A DNA stretch of 64,000 bases from Clavelina lepadiformis (GCF_947623445.1 NC_135243.1:18050479-18114478); one strand, 5' to 3'; positions 24,246 through 37,162 are shown, counted from the stretch's first letter. A program made the numbers and translations. The notes: generated by a model from the letters alone, not told the origin.

Positions 24246-27200
24246 ATGTCTGCGTTTGCATTCAAACGATTTGTTGGTGATATAGGATTGCGTGAAGACA
24301 CAGCAGATAAATTATGGGCAGGTATGTGGCAAACTCATTTGTTAGTTAAATGTTATACGTTCAGTGCTGAGTAAAGGGGTGACATAACCATCTCGTAACC
24401 CCTCAGAGTGATAGTTGCTTACAGGAGTAAATGTATTCTTTTGATCAATCTGTGTTAGTTGTCTATAAAGTTATATACTTTTACAGACTTTGTAGTTATT
24501 TTGGAATCAATTTTTTGCCACATGACAACTTACAGCATAGGTCAAGGCAATGCAACACTTTTGCCAAGAAAAAATTGTTTTGTTAGGAAACTGATGTTGC
24601 ATAGCACTGGGAAAACTGCTTTTGCATTCTGAAGCTTATGATTATACTTTATAAAAGATGACAATGGGGTGCTTAAACTTCACGAAATATGCTTAGCAGT
24701 GAGCAAGTGAAAAACCATGCTGAAATTTGGCTCGAAAGTATTTTGTGTTGATGACATGTAGCTACTATACCATACCATCGTCACCCTGTGAAAAACATAA
24801 ATGCTGGCACCCATGGTCATAATTAGATGTAATATTACCTGTATATGTAATGTTAATAATTATATTTGGTAAAACGGTACAATTTATGGGTAAAACAATG
24901 TACCAAAATACCTGGAATAAATGCATTTGTGAATGTAAAGTTAATCAAATTGTTATGAAATTAGGCATTTTTCGTTTTTTTTAATGCTTCCGTAAGCTTG
25001 TGATGTTGATGTAGGCAGTTGAATACATTAAGGTAAAGTGTATTCTACTGATGTGCCTGTAATGTGCTGATGACATAAAATAGCTTTGTGAAGTCGAAAC
25101 CCCTTACAAACTTTGCATATTTTGGGATAGTATTACTTAAAATGATTGTGTGATAGAGCTTGATTGCGGTTTGTAATTTACCGTAGTCTATTTTGCTTTA
25201 AAGAATATTTACTGATTGTATACATGTAATACTTCTATAATGCCACTCTTATTTACATTCTTTAGGCAATATTAGGACTCCACAGGAACTGGCCTCCTCT
25301 ACAGCTACTCGTGTAGGCGCTATTGTGGACGATAATTTGCTTGTAAACACAATCTTGCCAGTACTTCAGAAGGTAGTAGCCTGGCCTTTGGTCTAGTGTT
25401 AGTAGAAAATGTAGCAGACATATAGAGCACTACAAAGACTGATAATTTTAACTTTTATTTTAGTCCTAGTTTTTTAATTATATTAATAATTGTACAAAGA
25501 GTTTTATAGCTGGGCTTATTAAGTTCTTTATTTTGCATAAGATTTGAATAATATGGTTCTTTTTACAGTATGCATTTCCGATCACTATGGCTAAAGACCC
25601 ATACGAAAAAGCATTAGGTCTTCTTCGAAAAGAAGCTGGGTTTGAAAATTCAACACAAAACTCAAATGCGAACATTTCGAGCGACACGACTGCTTTTGTT
25701 GACCCCAATTCAAGGTTAAAAATTTTACTCTGTAAACATAGCTTCTTAAAATACTGTATACCATATTTTTGATAAAACAGCCATTAAGTCATTTACTCCC
25801 TTAAAGAAACCATTTTGGGGTGTTCATCAGATGTAGCTGGTATGCATTATGTTAAAGGAAAACTTGTCTAAATTGTTTATCTGTATGTTAAGAGTTCCTG
25901 CTTCGCAAACAAGTAATCAATCATCAGCTGGCATCACTCCACAACAAGCGACCAGAGAACAGCCACGTACAAATGAAGCACAGCCTAGCACCCAGGAAAA
26001 CAACAGAAGCAACCGGCAGAATACTGGAATATCTGTTGAGACCAATGGTTCGTTTCACTACACTCATCACGAAGATGAAGATATTCCAACAATTATTGTA
26101 AATGGGGGTAAGGTAGTAGTTTTTAGGGTCACAAATTCACAACCCAACTTAGAGTCAGCAGTCGTTTGTAAAGGGGCACCGTTATCCATCGAAATTCATA
26201 GTAGGTCACAAATCATAGTAGGTCCACAATATTTACGATTGCAGAACTTAATAGGTTTAAATGCTGATTTGGCAAAACACTGTCATTGTAGTTGTGGCCT
26301 ACTGTGTAGCACAGTATTAAAATGCTATCACAATCTTTTTTCTAAGACTGAAGAACGTCTTTGCCTAATGTAAACTAGGCCAAAGGTCCCACGGGGGCAG
26401 TTTGCAGAAGAAAAGATTGCAAAGAATTCACACATCTCACATGCAAGATTAAAGCGATACTTTTTCCGTATAGAAGAAAACATAAGACACACGCATTGTG
26501 TGTCACTGTTTATGATCTATGTTCGCTTCACAATGTTGAACGTGCATGAGAATCTGGCTGGGCACCAAACATCATTTACATGTGTTTGTAACTACAGGCT
26601 TTGTGATAAACAATGCCTAAGATAATGCTCCATTTTTCACAATGTGTCGGCAAGCACAAAATGAGCATTCTTGGCAGAGTTTCGCTCAAATTTCTCTGAG
26701 TGTGTTTCTGTGGTTTTCAACAAAAAGCTAAGTGTTAAGCACATTGTTAAAACTAGACAGTTATGTTATGTTAAAATGTTCAGGAAAATTCAAAATAACA
26801 CCGTATAAGGTTGAACTTGTTAGCATACTAACAAATTTTTGCATGTCTCATTGTTTTATATTTAGACCACCTTTGCCGAACTGTACAACAGTTAGTATAC
26901 ATGAAAGCGAACCGGGGTATAAAAAGGTTGGAAATTACCAAGCGAGGCTATGATTCCTTGTTGCTTGAGCCCCGGTTACCGAGCTTGTCATTGTAGAAAT
27001 TTCGATGAATAATATTTTTCATTTGTTTTTTAAAGTTTTATATATTGCCTGAATTCAGAGCTGTCCACCATGTCCTCTAAATAGGAGCAAATCTTACCTT
27101 GCTTAAGAATATGACAATGGTAGCACAACAGGGGATCGACCCCGCACTTCAACTGCTCCTGCTACCACACTGACAGAATTACAGTCATATGATGTACATG

Positions 27201-30032
27201 TTTTATTTTCGATTAGTCAACTAATCTTATTGTCCAGTCGGTTGTGTATTTGTTAATTGTATGAAAATTACTCCTTACTTTTAATAAGTGTCCTCCCCTT
27301 GACCACTATGCAGGAAAAATATTTGTCTTTGTATGTATTTACATGTAAATGAATACAAATAAACAAATAAATTACATGTGACTGTATTTTCATTTAAAAA
27401 AAATTTGTATTCACATAAAATAAATATTACATACAGAAAACTTCACTATTTCTGCTGGTAAGCCTAAGCCTACAGTCATAAAGAGTACAAGGCAGTTTGG
27501 AACAACATCCAATGTCAATATTACTGGTGGAACATTTGTACAATCGAGCATCCTGTCTTCAAAGCCAACCGTTTTTAAAAATGTTAATTCCACCATCTCT
27601 GCTACAAGTTAGTGATACGCTTATTTTGAATATGATAAAAAAATTTTGTTAGTTTATTCTGGATAAATTTGATTTAATGCGTATGTTTAATTTTTTTTTT
27701 AATTATTTTAGCTTTTGTTGATACTGAGGAAGAAAAGAAAGAAAGAAGAAAACCTTCCTACCAAACAAAAATTGTCATACAAGGTTGCGAACCAAAACAA
27801 TTTTATTTAACTTCATGTATGGTCTGAGTTAACTTATATATATATACTTTGACAATGAACAGGGTACAAATTTTTGTAGTTTATTATGAGTTGTTTGCTA
27901 ATATTTACCTCTGTTTGTGTTTTAATGTTGAATGCTCTTACTCAGCTGTAAAAAGACTAACAACTTTTTTTGATATTGTAAGTTATTTTTTTGTAGGAAA
28001 CACTTATTCTACATCAGACATGCATTTCAACGATGATGACAATTTCTGGATTGACGACATGACTGTTGAGCCAACTAGTGAGAGTGTCTATGATAGTCAC
28101 TTCAATGATACTAGTGTAAGTCTGTACTATAGAAGCCTACTGACATAAATTTGTATGATTATATCACTGTAGTGTTCAAGCGATTATATTCGTTGCATAT
28201 TCCAGCTTGAATACTTCCCACCTAACATTGCTAGCAATTATAGCGTCCAACTACGCATCTGAGCTATTGGCGTTAGTATGACTGTACTTGCTTTTTATCC
28301 TCTTCTTAGGTATACACCGTGCAGAATTTAGGCCACAGTCGAGCTTTGATCATCAACAATATTGATTTTTCCAATGGGTTATCATCAAGAAGTGGAGCTG
28401 ATGTCGATAGCCGTAATTTGGAAAACCTGTGGACCAAGCTTGGCTTTACAGTACAAGTTCATCACAACAAACGAAAGCCAGTAAGTGCGACTGTAAGATA
28501 AACAAAGGTGTATTCAATTTATTGCTGTTGTAAGATAAATATAGGTGGAGGGGAAAAATAAAAATAAATACTACTGTAACATACAAACAAAGAACAGCAA
28601 TCAATTTGTTACGCTGACCTATGTTTATTAGATACTCTATTACCATAAACAATTGCTTTTTTGATCTTGTAGGAAATATTTCAACTAATAAAGGAGTTTG
28701 CAACATCCCCGGAAAACCGTCAGGCTCCAATGCTGATGGTTTATGTTGGGTCCCATGGAGAAAGACGTAAGTTAAGCCGATAGAATATACAAGGTTTAAT
28801 GTAAATAAAATCAAAGATCGGTTGACAATTTTTGCCTTTCTTATGAAATATGGTTTATGATTTCCACAACGCATAATTGAAAGAACTTATCATTGTTTCT
28901 CATAACGTTTCAGGGGGCAACAAAGACTTTTTTATTGGTACCGACAAAGAACAGATTGATGTTGCAAATTTCTGCGATATGTTTTCCACTTCCAACTGTC
29001 CCATGATGGCAAGAAAGCCCAAGCTTTTTTTCTTCCAGTTTTGCAGACGAGGTAGTTTTCTAGCGAGTAAATGCCATGCTTTGTATATTACATAAATTTG
29101 TGAAGTATCTTGATCAGCTTAATGTACACCTCAGTTCCAAAAATACAAAATCAACGCTTTTTTATTTTATGTAGACAAAACAAGTTCAGATGGATTAGAT
29201 GCTAACAATGGTAAGTTTGCAATAAAATACCTAAATGAAGACCGAAAAGTTGCTAAATATGTTATGTAATAAATTGAAGCGAGCATATAATACTTAAAAG
29301 CCTCATCAGTATTTATTTGCTAATATTGTTTGACATTTTATTTAAAACTCCAATGTGTGAAGCAAAATGTGAAACTTATTTAGACTGTTCAATGTAATTT
29401 TATGCAGGAGGAATTGAGTCAGATACAAACCCAACAGCTGAACACATGCAAGTTGATCCTCCAGTACCTCGTGCTCAGAACATGTCCGATATGCTCTGGT
29501 CCTTCTCCACTGCTCCAGGTGTTACTTCACATGATTGATACAATGTTCCTAGGATACGAAATGTTTTAGCATGTCTTTTTTGAAACTTCTCTTATTGAAA
29601 TTTCGTTTTCTTAATGTGCTACAAGGTACGAAAGCGTACAGAGACACCCGGGACGGCTCTTGGTTTGTGACATCTCTCTGCAAGGTTCTGATGAATCACG
29701 CCAACAAGGAAGATTTAGTTAGCATGCTTACAATGGTATGTAACATTTTTTGATGACATGGCCGTAATATTTCCTCGTTAGGCTTTTTATATGTTTAGAA
29801 AATTGTTACAGACATGTATGTTTGAATGTTTGTGCGGTAATAAGTTTTGTAATTGTTTGTCATTTGCTGTTGCTTAGCTTAATCCCTGTCAATCTTATTT
29901 ATTGTTTTACGAAAGGTTAACAATTCAGTCATGCTAGAGCAAGGCGTGGAAAATGGTTTGAACGTCGTTCAGATGACAGAAACTACATCTACGCTCAACA
30001 AAAAGGTCAAGTTTTTCCCACAGCGGTTATAA
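24246..30032 (+). CDS. Caspase with long unrecognised N-terminal region and QFCRR active site
   Basis: Fourteen exons keep phase: 24246-24321, 25266-25372, 25569-25714, 25893-26107, 27437-27607, 27712-27783, 27997-28115, 28310-28480, 28673-28766, 28914-29051, 29175-29210, 29408-29518, 29626-29735 and 29916-30032; 560 residues. An in-frame TAA lies two codons before the ATG. Residues from about 303 form the p20 subunit: RALIINN, S1 arginine in SSRSGADVDSRNL, catalytic His387 in GSHGE, catalytic Cys434 in QFCRR. The p10 subunit follows: FSTAPG, AYRDTRDGSWFVTSLCKVL, and a C-terminal KKVKFFPQRL. All expected catalytic and S1 residues are present, but the usual QACRG is QFCRR, with the Gly lost. 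Residues 1-90 look helical (IGLREDTADKLW ... IVDDNLLVNTILPVL) and are followed by a Gln/Thr/Asn-rich linker; I see no clear CARD, DED or death domain. It could be an active initiator-like caspase or a weakened one. Confidence 0.88.
27115..27180 (-). repeat. tRNA-derived (SINE-like) fragment in caspase intron 4
   Basis: On the minus strand GTCAGTGTGGTAGCAGGAG resembles a tRNA A-box region and GGGGTCGATCCCC an RNA polymerase III B box. A perfect 7-base inverted pair, GGTAGCA and TGCTACC, bounds a 48-base core (27119-27166). It is too short to be a normal tRNA, so I call it a SINE or tRNA pseudogene remnant. Confidence 0.45.
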
Positions 30033-31059
30033 ATCTCGTGTCAACGAAGCCGTTCGGAAGCGAGTTTCTTAAAAGGAACTCGTACGTTTTAAATTTTATC
30101 CCAGGGGTTAGCCTAATTTATACAACTAGAATGTAATCAGAAAATTTACAGACAACCTCATAGTTTACTCCAGAATTATCCCTGATTTCAAGCTAATATC
30201 AAAAGGCTTTTTGTATTTTCTTGTTCGTATAACTAACCGCTTTATTTGGATTACTTCATTTTTTTTGTGACAATTTAGTTACGTGGTGTCATTGCGAGTC
30301 GTGAAAATACTGCACTTTTAAGTGTGCTTGTAATAAATAAATAATGCTTGCATAATGACTGTACCGTTCATTATCACAGTTTTCGCGGCACTTAATGGTA
30401 AAGCAATGATTATTTTGTTGAAATCTTAAACAATTTGCAATGTTAATTGCATGAGTTCCTTTTGTATCGTGTCTTTGTGGAAGAGCTTTTTTGTAGATTG
30501 TTTTCTCCCTTTTTTATGTTTTTCGCCTGTAAATTAATTGTAGATTTGTTGTGCTTGAAATTAATTTTCTCTGTAAATTGTACCTGGTCAATGCTCTGTA
30601 ATTCCTGTTGTGAGATGAAATGGATCTACCGTGGATGAAATCTTGGACCACTAAATGTTTGTCACAAATTTTAATGGAGTCTTTCTTATACAGCACATTA
30701 ATCGTCTTATCGACTCTTAAAGATAACACTAGGCATTCTAGCTTTTTAGCCCCACGGCAAAATTTTTTGACGAAACGTGGAATAGACGGCTATTTTCGGG
30801 CACATTTAGGTATGCAGCTGTGATTTGACATAGCTTATGTTCAATGAAGTCACCAGATCCACGAATCCGACATTACTTTGCGTTTTCTGAAATCTACATG
30901 AAGCGTGATGAGGGACAAACGCCTGAATGGTTAATCGCTAAGTCATGTGTATATGATATGATTGGTATAACTTCAGCAATTTGCAAATCAAACTTATACC
31001 AATCTCTGTCTAACTGTGACTGATCTTCAATACTACAGCAATTTTTTTGCATACATTAG
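30033..31059. other. Caspase 3' flank and intergenic sequence
   Basis: Contains the probable caspase 3' UTR with an AATAAA at 30332, then AT-rich sequence with no supported gene. Short frames at 30447-30823 on both strands overlap each other and have no domain. Confidence 0.4.
30332..30337 (+). promoter_or_regulatory. Polyadenylation signal candidate for the caspase gene
   Basis: AATAAA (within TAATAAATAAATAATG) lies 300 bases past the caspase stop codon on the same strand. This is a motif match only. Confidence 0.45.
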
Positions 31060-32100
31060 GCTATTATGCGAATTAATTGGAACAGTTACATTAGAATGCA
31101 AAAAAGCACAACTTCTTCAATAATTTCTTTATTAGTATAGTAGTAAGCAATTGATATTTTATATGCCCCCATTTGATCTTTGGGCCATTGATACTTGTTT
31201 TATCATTAAGTGAACGAGTTTGGAGCGCATCTTTTTAGCTCTTCATCATGATACCAAATGCTTATTATGGCTTCGATTGGCAAGGTTTTTGTAGAACAGT
31301 TGTGTTTTGAAAGCTTGCGCTTAAGTATTGCCCAAAGATTTTCGATAGGTTTGAGGTCTGGAGTATTTCCTGGCCAATCCTGAACAGTTATTCTTGCCTG
31401 CGTAAAACAACTCTGCATTTTCTTCGAAGTGTGGCAAGGTGCGAAATCCTTCGGAAAAATGTTTCCTTCCTGGGAGCTACTTTTGGGCAACACAGGGTGC
31501 AAATGTTTTGTCAAAACGTCCTTGTACTTAACCGAATTCATCATCCCTTCGATGGGGATCAACCTTCCAGGTTTAGAAGCAGTAAAGAATCTATAAAACC
31601 TCTTCTTTGGAGAATTTTTCTGAGCTTACTTGATAGGTTGCTTCTCTAATTGGCTCTCCAATGCTTCTTCTAACGTACCATGATCAATAGCCATGCACTT
31701 CAAAGTGGGATTCATCAGAGAATATTACTTTTGCCAACTGCTCTGTACCCTAACTTTCACATGTTTTGCCCACTGAAGTCGGTTTTTCTTCATAGCAGGA
31801 GTCAATAACTGCTTTTTGCTGGTTTTTTTTTTGCAATCCTTAATTCCAGCAGCAAAGAGCCTTTTTCGAATAATTGATGCATCAACAATCACTCCCGATG
31901 TTGCTAGACCAATTTTTAACTCCTCACTCATTTTCCATGGATTTTTAACAGTATTCCTGATAATCATCATATAGAGTTGTCTTCGTTTTTTCTGTTGTTG
32001 ATGCCATCACCACTTTCAACCATCTTTACTATCCTCTGCTGATTTTGCTATGTCCAATCTCTCCCCAATAGGCAATAGCTCTAGCTTAAGGGTAAGATAT
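31060..32100 (-). mobile_element. Broken Tc1/mariner transposon (DD34E)
   Basis: Minus-strand transposase pieces lie in order. The helix-turn-helix part is at 31970-31725 (MSEELKIGLATSGVIVDASI, then LTPAMKKNRLQWAKHV). The first catalytic Asp follows in IFSDESHF just below 31730. The second is in FPKDFAPCHTS and the catalytic Glu in NTPDLKPIENLW (31562-31206). Exactly 34 residues separate the second Asp and the Glu, the Tc1 DD34E signature. At least one stop and frame changes between 31562 and 31725 break the gene, and the N-terminus is incomplete. The left flank (about 31069) holds GCGAATTAATTGGAACAG, like a Tc1 inverted-repeat end. A clear right copy was not found, so the ends are approximate. 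Confidence 0.85.
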
Positions 32101-32119
32101 TCGCGTTTCAGAAAAGCTG

Positions 32120-32203
32120 TCCCGGCAGTTACGGCCCGCCAGTATATTTTATTTTATCAAATTGGCCCGCGGCTCAAAAAGGTTGCCGACCCCTGCTCTA
32201 GCG
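32120..32203. mobile_element. hAT-end fragment (CAGGGGTCGGCAACC type)
   Basis: In reverse complement from about 32200 the sequence reads CAGGGGTCGGCAACCTTTTT followed by GAGCCGCGGGCC, a typical hAT terminus. Only this end is found. The broken Tc1 copy lies immediately inside, and may have inserted into it. Confidence 0.5.
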
Positions 32204-33485
32204 GATAGGCTGCTATGCTTCCTTAATGCAACAACTTAAAATCGCTTTCTTGAAGTAACATCCATGGCAGAAATAATAAAAACATTTTCAGAAATTTCAA
32301 AAAAATTAGGCTACCTACTCCAAAAATTGACCCTACTCGGCTCAAATGCTTTCTCAAACCAAGTTCGGCACAAATTATTACATAAAGGCGGTGATTCACC
32401 ATAATCACATAATAGACAAGTATCACGGGACAAAGGCAATTATCACAGGACAAACGCAGCATTCCGGAGGTAGTTTTCCTCTTACTATCGGTGATCTGAC
32501 GAATCCACGGAAAGATATACCTAAAAAGTTGCTTGTCCCAATTAATTTGCACAGTACTGTAGAATAGAAAGTTGTAATGGAAGCGCTTATGTGTGGACAA
32601 AAAAAATTTTGCATTTTGGAGATCATGAATGTGATGGTTCGAAGTGAGTCCACAAAATTTTGTTTATGCTATGACAACCGAACCATAACCACGTGACTCT
32701 ATGCTACGTCGTAAGCCTAGGTTTGGAAAACATCTGCATCGGAAACGATCATGTGAAGACTTCGTGATCAAAAACAAAGAAAAGACTAAAGAGACCTCGA
32801 TTGAACTGGTCCAACAAGTTGGAAAACACATACGTGAGAATTGAGAGTTCAAAATTAGCCAAGATGGTGCGACTTTTCGAAGTCAACAACGAAACTAACA
32901 GAAGAAAGGTGTATGCATTACGAGGAAGTTACTAACCATATAAATAAGCGATGCATTCCATTTTCAAAAAAAAAGAAGAACCAGTAATAAAAATAGAGAA
33001 CTGAAAGAGAAACGCGAAAACTAACTTAAGCAATCAGAGAGACGATTTACGCTGAAAGGAATGAATTATTTTCGAGTCTGCAATGTTAATTTTTATACAG
33101 TGAACCGAGTGCATTCAAGACAACTTAAAACGTCATAATACTTTCACCTTGGCGTAAAGACATATACTAAATAGTGTAATATTTTATTCAAATAAAACTA
33201 TTTTGTTTGACATCAATGCTTTTGCTTTCAACAGGTTTACAAACATTGTATTTTGTCAAAATGAAATGACACAGCCATTCTTGTGCAGTCGGCCTAATCA
33301 GCATGAAGGCTTTCTTAACTAAAATGATTATTAATAAATCGACGTAGGCCTATAGGCCTAGGCTGTTCACAATTGTCGATAGAGTCGTGCAGATTAAAAA
33401 ATGCGTAATTCGCTGAAAAGAATAAAGACAATTACAGTACTTCATATGTTTCAAAGCTAGAGGGAGTTATTGAGAATTAGTAATG
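32204..33485. other. Intergenic, nothing recognised beyond a polyA signal
   Basis: AT-rich, with short open frames on both strands near 32220-32850 that shadow each other. Its right part should hold the 3' UTR of the first dipeptidase gene. Confidence 0.4.
33183..33188 (-). promoter_or_regulatory. Polyadenylation signal candidate for dipeptidase gene A
   Basis: TTTATT here reads AATAAA on the minus strand, about 300 bases past the stop codon of the dipeptidase gene that ends at 33486. This is a motif match only. Confidence 0.4.
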
Positions 33486-36261
33486 TTAGAATCCTGATCT
33501 ACAAGGATTTTCCTTGACGTCCACTGGATTTATAAACTCCTCATTAGGAAGTAGGCCTTCATCAGATTGTTCTCTGGCTATCCTTTCGACCTCTCTCATT
33601 ACTCTGAGGAGATTCAATCCAGCCACTTTTTTCAGTTCCTCATCTTTCCAACCACGTTCCATCAACTCAGCAAACAAATAGGGATATTTGGAGACATCTT
33701 CCAGTCCTTCAGGAGTTCTGTATCAAGATCGAATTAATTCATGCTATAGTTGCTTATAATTTACTTTAGATATAAGTGGAACAAATCAGGCTTGATCGTC
33801 TAATATGTGTAAATTTGAAACCTACCGCGGAATTCCGTCGTAATCTGCCCCAACTCCAATATGATCTGCTCCGATCAAGTTTTTAACGTAATCAAAGTGA
33901 TCTGCGAAAAACGTTTCCATTTAAAATTGTTTATGTTAAAACCGACTGAAATAGAACCCTTCGTTCTCTTTACACTTAGCCATTTGCGGCCACATGAGTT
34001 GCCACATGGCATCGTATAACTTTTGCGGATATTCTGTCTTGACTCTATGATTTTTACTTTACTTTTCTAAACTTACAGTATATCTATTGAACAGTTTACT
34101 AAAACATATATATCGTCGAAGTTATGTGGTAATCAACGACTACTATAATATCGCTTAAAATGTACTAAGTTTTAGGGTAATAAGTTAGGCTACATATTTC
34201 AAATCTTGCAAAAGTAGGCCTACATATTTTTTAGGCTTAAGATTGTGATAACGAATTTATTGATATAAGTCGAGATAAATGTTTGCAGCTGGAAGTATTG
34301 TCACTTACCAGCAACGTTGCTAAGAGTTGCATTGTCGGTGCAATTTACGTAATTAGGAAAAAAATTAATCATCATCACTCCTCCATTTTGTGCCTGAATG
34401 CAAGTATCATAAAAAAGCACTCATAAGAAAAAACACATGGCAAAAAAATCTCATAAATTCTTGTTTACAAAAATGTTTGTGTTATTTTACCAAGGATTTC
34501 ATCACATCATCGGGAACATTTCGTTGTACATTACAGATGGCTCTCACAGAACTATGACTAAAGATCACAGGAGCTTGTGTTACGCTTAAAGCTTGTTTCA
34601 TCACTTCGGTAGAAACGTGTGCCAAGTCTACCAACATTCCAAGTCGGTTCATTTCCAGAACAAGACTCTGTGGAATGCAAAAGCATTGCTGCCTATACAT
34701 TATGTAGGCCTACTAGACCAAGCTAATTAACAAAAATTCACCTTTCCAAATTCGGTAAGTCCATTGTGAGGGTAACCGTCATCTGAAGCATCTGCCCTAA
34801 GCATATTATTTATCTATAAGTTTATACAAAATGAAATTTCCGTTTTTTTTTTCTTCAGAGCATGTAGATATATTTCTCATTAGAACTTGCAAGACATGAG
34901 ATAGTAAAACAGCTGTTTACCATGGCGTGTTGCAAGTGTGTGTCAGAGTAAGATATCTAGCACCCATATCGTAAAACATCCGCAGTGTCGCCAAGGAACT
35001 ATCAATGATGTGGCCACCTTCAACTCCTATTAAAGATCCGATTTTCTTTCTGCTAAATGCTGCTTCTATTCCTGTGAAACAGACAATACCACATTTGTCG
35101 TCATAAAGTTTCCAGAAAGTGTCTTCAGCCAGAAGTCAGGTTACCGTCTCCTGAAAAAAATAGCTGCCAAGTTAGTTTAAGTTACCATCCGCAGTTGTCA
35201 CAAATTCAAACGTATCTGGATATAGTTTTATAAATCTTTTCATGACGTCAATTTGTTCCAATCCGATTCTAACAGCGTCTTTTTGCTGTGCACCGCAGAC
35301 GACAAAACACGACCAAAACTGAAAAAATCAATAATTAAAGTTAGTATCTAACCTAACAAATTACCGAAATGTATACGTATTACTGGTAATATACTCGTAG
35401 TTTTGATACGGATAAGTTAATCTTGTTAAGAAAAGTGAAATGTTTGAAGCCGCACGAACCTGTGCCCCAAGTCTGCCCTCCCTCAACCTGGGGATATCTG
35501 TGTGAGATGGGGTGTAGTACTCCCGCATATCTGTATCTAACGTATACTCGTTGACACTGTTGTTAAGTGAGTAGCGCAAGGAAGTTGTCCAATCATTGTG
35601 TCTAAGATTGTAAATAAACAATAATTTTCATTTTTTTCAAACAGATGACAAGATGGCATTTTCAATATGCAATGTAATCGAGTCGCTCTGAAGCTTATTA
35701 ATGCTGGAGGAGTGCTAAGTGTTATAATTGTTACATCATAGTGTATAGTTCGGTATTTTTAATGCTCCCTGATACGTCCTAGAGCACGATGATCGCGACC
35801 TGTTCTGAAAACTGTGCTGAAACTGCGTTTGTCAGTATTTCAAGAACCTTATTAAAACAAACCTTTAACGACTGTAAGCTACTTATTACCCGTCTATTAA
35901 AGGAGTTTGTTCCAGGAGTTGGATAGCAGCGTTAAAGTTGCTGTTTTCTGGTGAATTTTTATTCACTGTCAGTGGAACGGCAATTGCCACTGCTACTACT
36001 GCTGTCACCGCTAGAATCCCTATATTTAAAAAATATATTAAACAGTTTTTAGGGAAGTGCATCCAAAATAGAATTGTTGAAATGTTACAAGTTTTTTTAT
36101 ACGTAATTAGGCTAATAGGGTGTAACTTTGAGCTATAAACCATAACTAAACGGAAGCATGTTTTTGCAATGCAGAAGAACTTAATTTGCTAACAATACTG
36201 TAAGCGTAAATTAGTTTATACCTAGTATTATTAACGTTCTGTTTCTGTGAACATCTTCCAT
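33486..36261 (-). CDS. DPEP: Membrane dipeptidase, M19 family (copy A)
   Basis: Ten exons keep phase: 36261-36222, 36019-35890, 35601-35460, 35318-35186, 35071-34921, 34796-34742, 34667-34491, 34393-34309, 33901-33826 and 33717-33486; 406 residues. All zinc-site residues of renal dipeptidase are present: HxD in GHNDW (His58, Asp60), the bridging Glu in IGVEGGH (Glu166), His in LVDLAHVS, His in IFSHSS, and Asp in GADYDG. The enzyme hydrolyses dipeptides (in vertebrates also leukotriene D4 and cystinyl-bis-glycine) outside the cell. Exons 1 and 2 give a short N-terminus (MEDVHRNRT) and a hydrophobic span ([18 protein letters not shown]) without a cleavable-signal look, which suggests a type II signal anchor. 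The C-terminus (ENPCRSGF) has no GPI-attachment signal, unlike vertebrate DPEP. It sits head-to-tail with copy B, 0.9 kb away. Confidence 0.93.
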
Positions 36262-37162
36262 TTTCTTTTTGTACGTTTAAAATTGATAGCCTAAAGTTGA
36301 AGATGTCTAGTAAACCTACGGTATAGGACACTGCTGCGTTAGGTTTTAAAAGTGCTCACCTGCACCAACTTTTATCTCGAAATGCCATCAGTATCAAATA
36401 ATAATTAAAGCGTGTACTTAAGTAACAACGCAAACATACAGACATGTTAGACTAGTTGTAGCTGGTACGACTTTTTAATTAAAAATTAATCTGCATTAAC
36501 GCTTGAAATGACAAATATTTGTATTCTGCCGTGAAACGTCATGTTTTTAATGCAAGTCACTAAAACCAATACTCCAACACTTTTGAAGTGACACCATGAT
36601 GTAATCAAGTAAACTTAACGGCGTATCGGCGTTATATTGTATACTAAAGATGGTTAAAATATGTAGAAGTCTTACATGATACAACACATGAAACCAAAAA
36701 AAATTAAGATCGTATACATTGAGTTATACAAAAAGAAAACGCTAAATTACCAAAAGACAAAATCCTTCAGATTAAAAGTACAATAAACTTCGCAAATTTA
36801 ACTACAGTGAACGTTTCTAGATATTGCATGAAATCAGAAGACAAGCTTCTCTCTGTGTATGGTAATTTGGGGATCAACAAAAAGTTAAAAGTGTGCGGGT
36901 ACATAATTCTAAATAACACAGATGAGTTTAATATCAAAAAATATTTTTAACAAAAACTGACCAAAGTTATTTTCATGTGTTTTTAGTATAATTTACGCCA
37001 AAAACGTATCGAAAATGCGTGACGGTCGGCTTTTGACGAAAGAAAGCGCAAATCCAACTGCCCCGAAGGCCTATTACATAAAATTGAATGGCGCATAAGG
37101 ATTTTATCGCTGAAAGGGTTCAAGGATAAAAAAGGTTTAATAAGCTCTGCTTTCCTTTACAA
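36262..37162. other. Spacer between the two dipeptidase genes
   Basis: Holds the 5' flank of copy A and the 3' end of copy B. It is AT-rich, with no exon, RNA gene or repeat that I can recognise. Confidence 0.4.
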
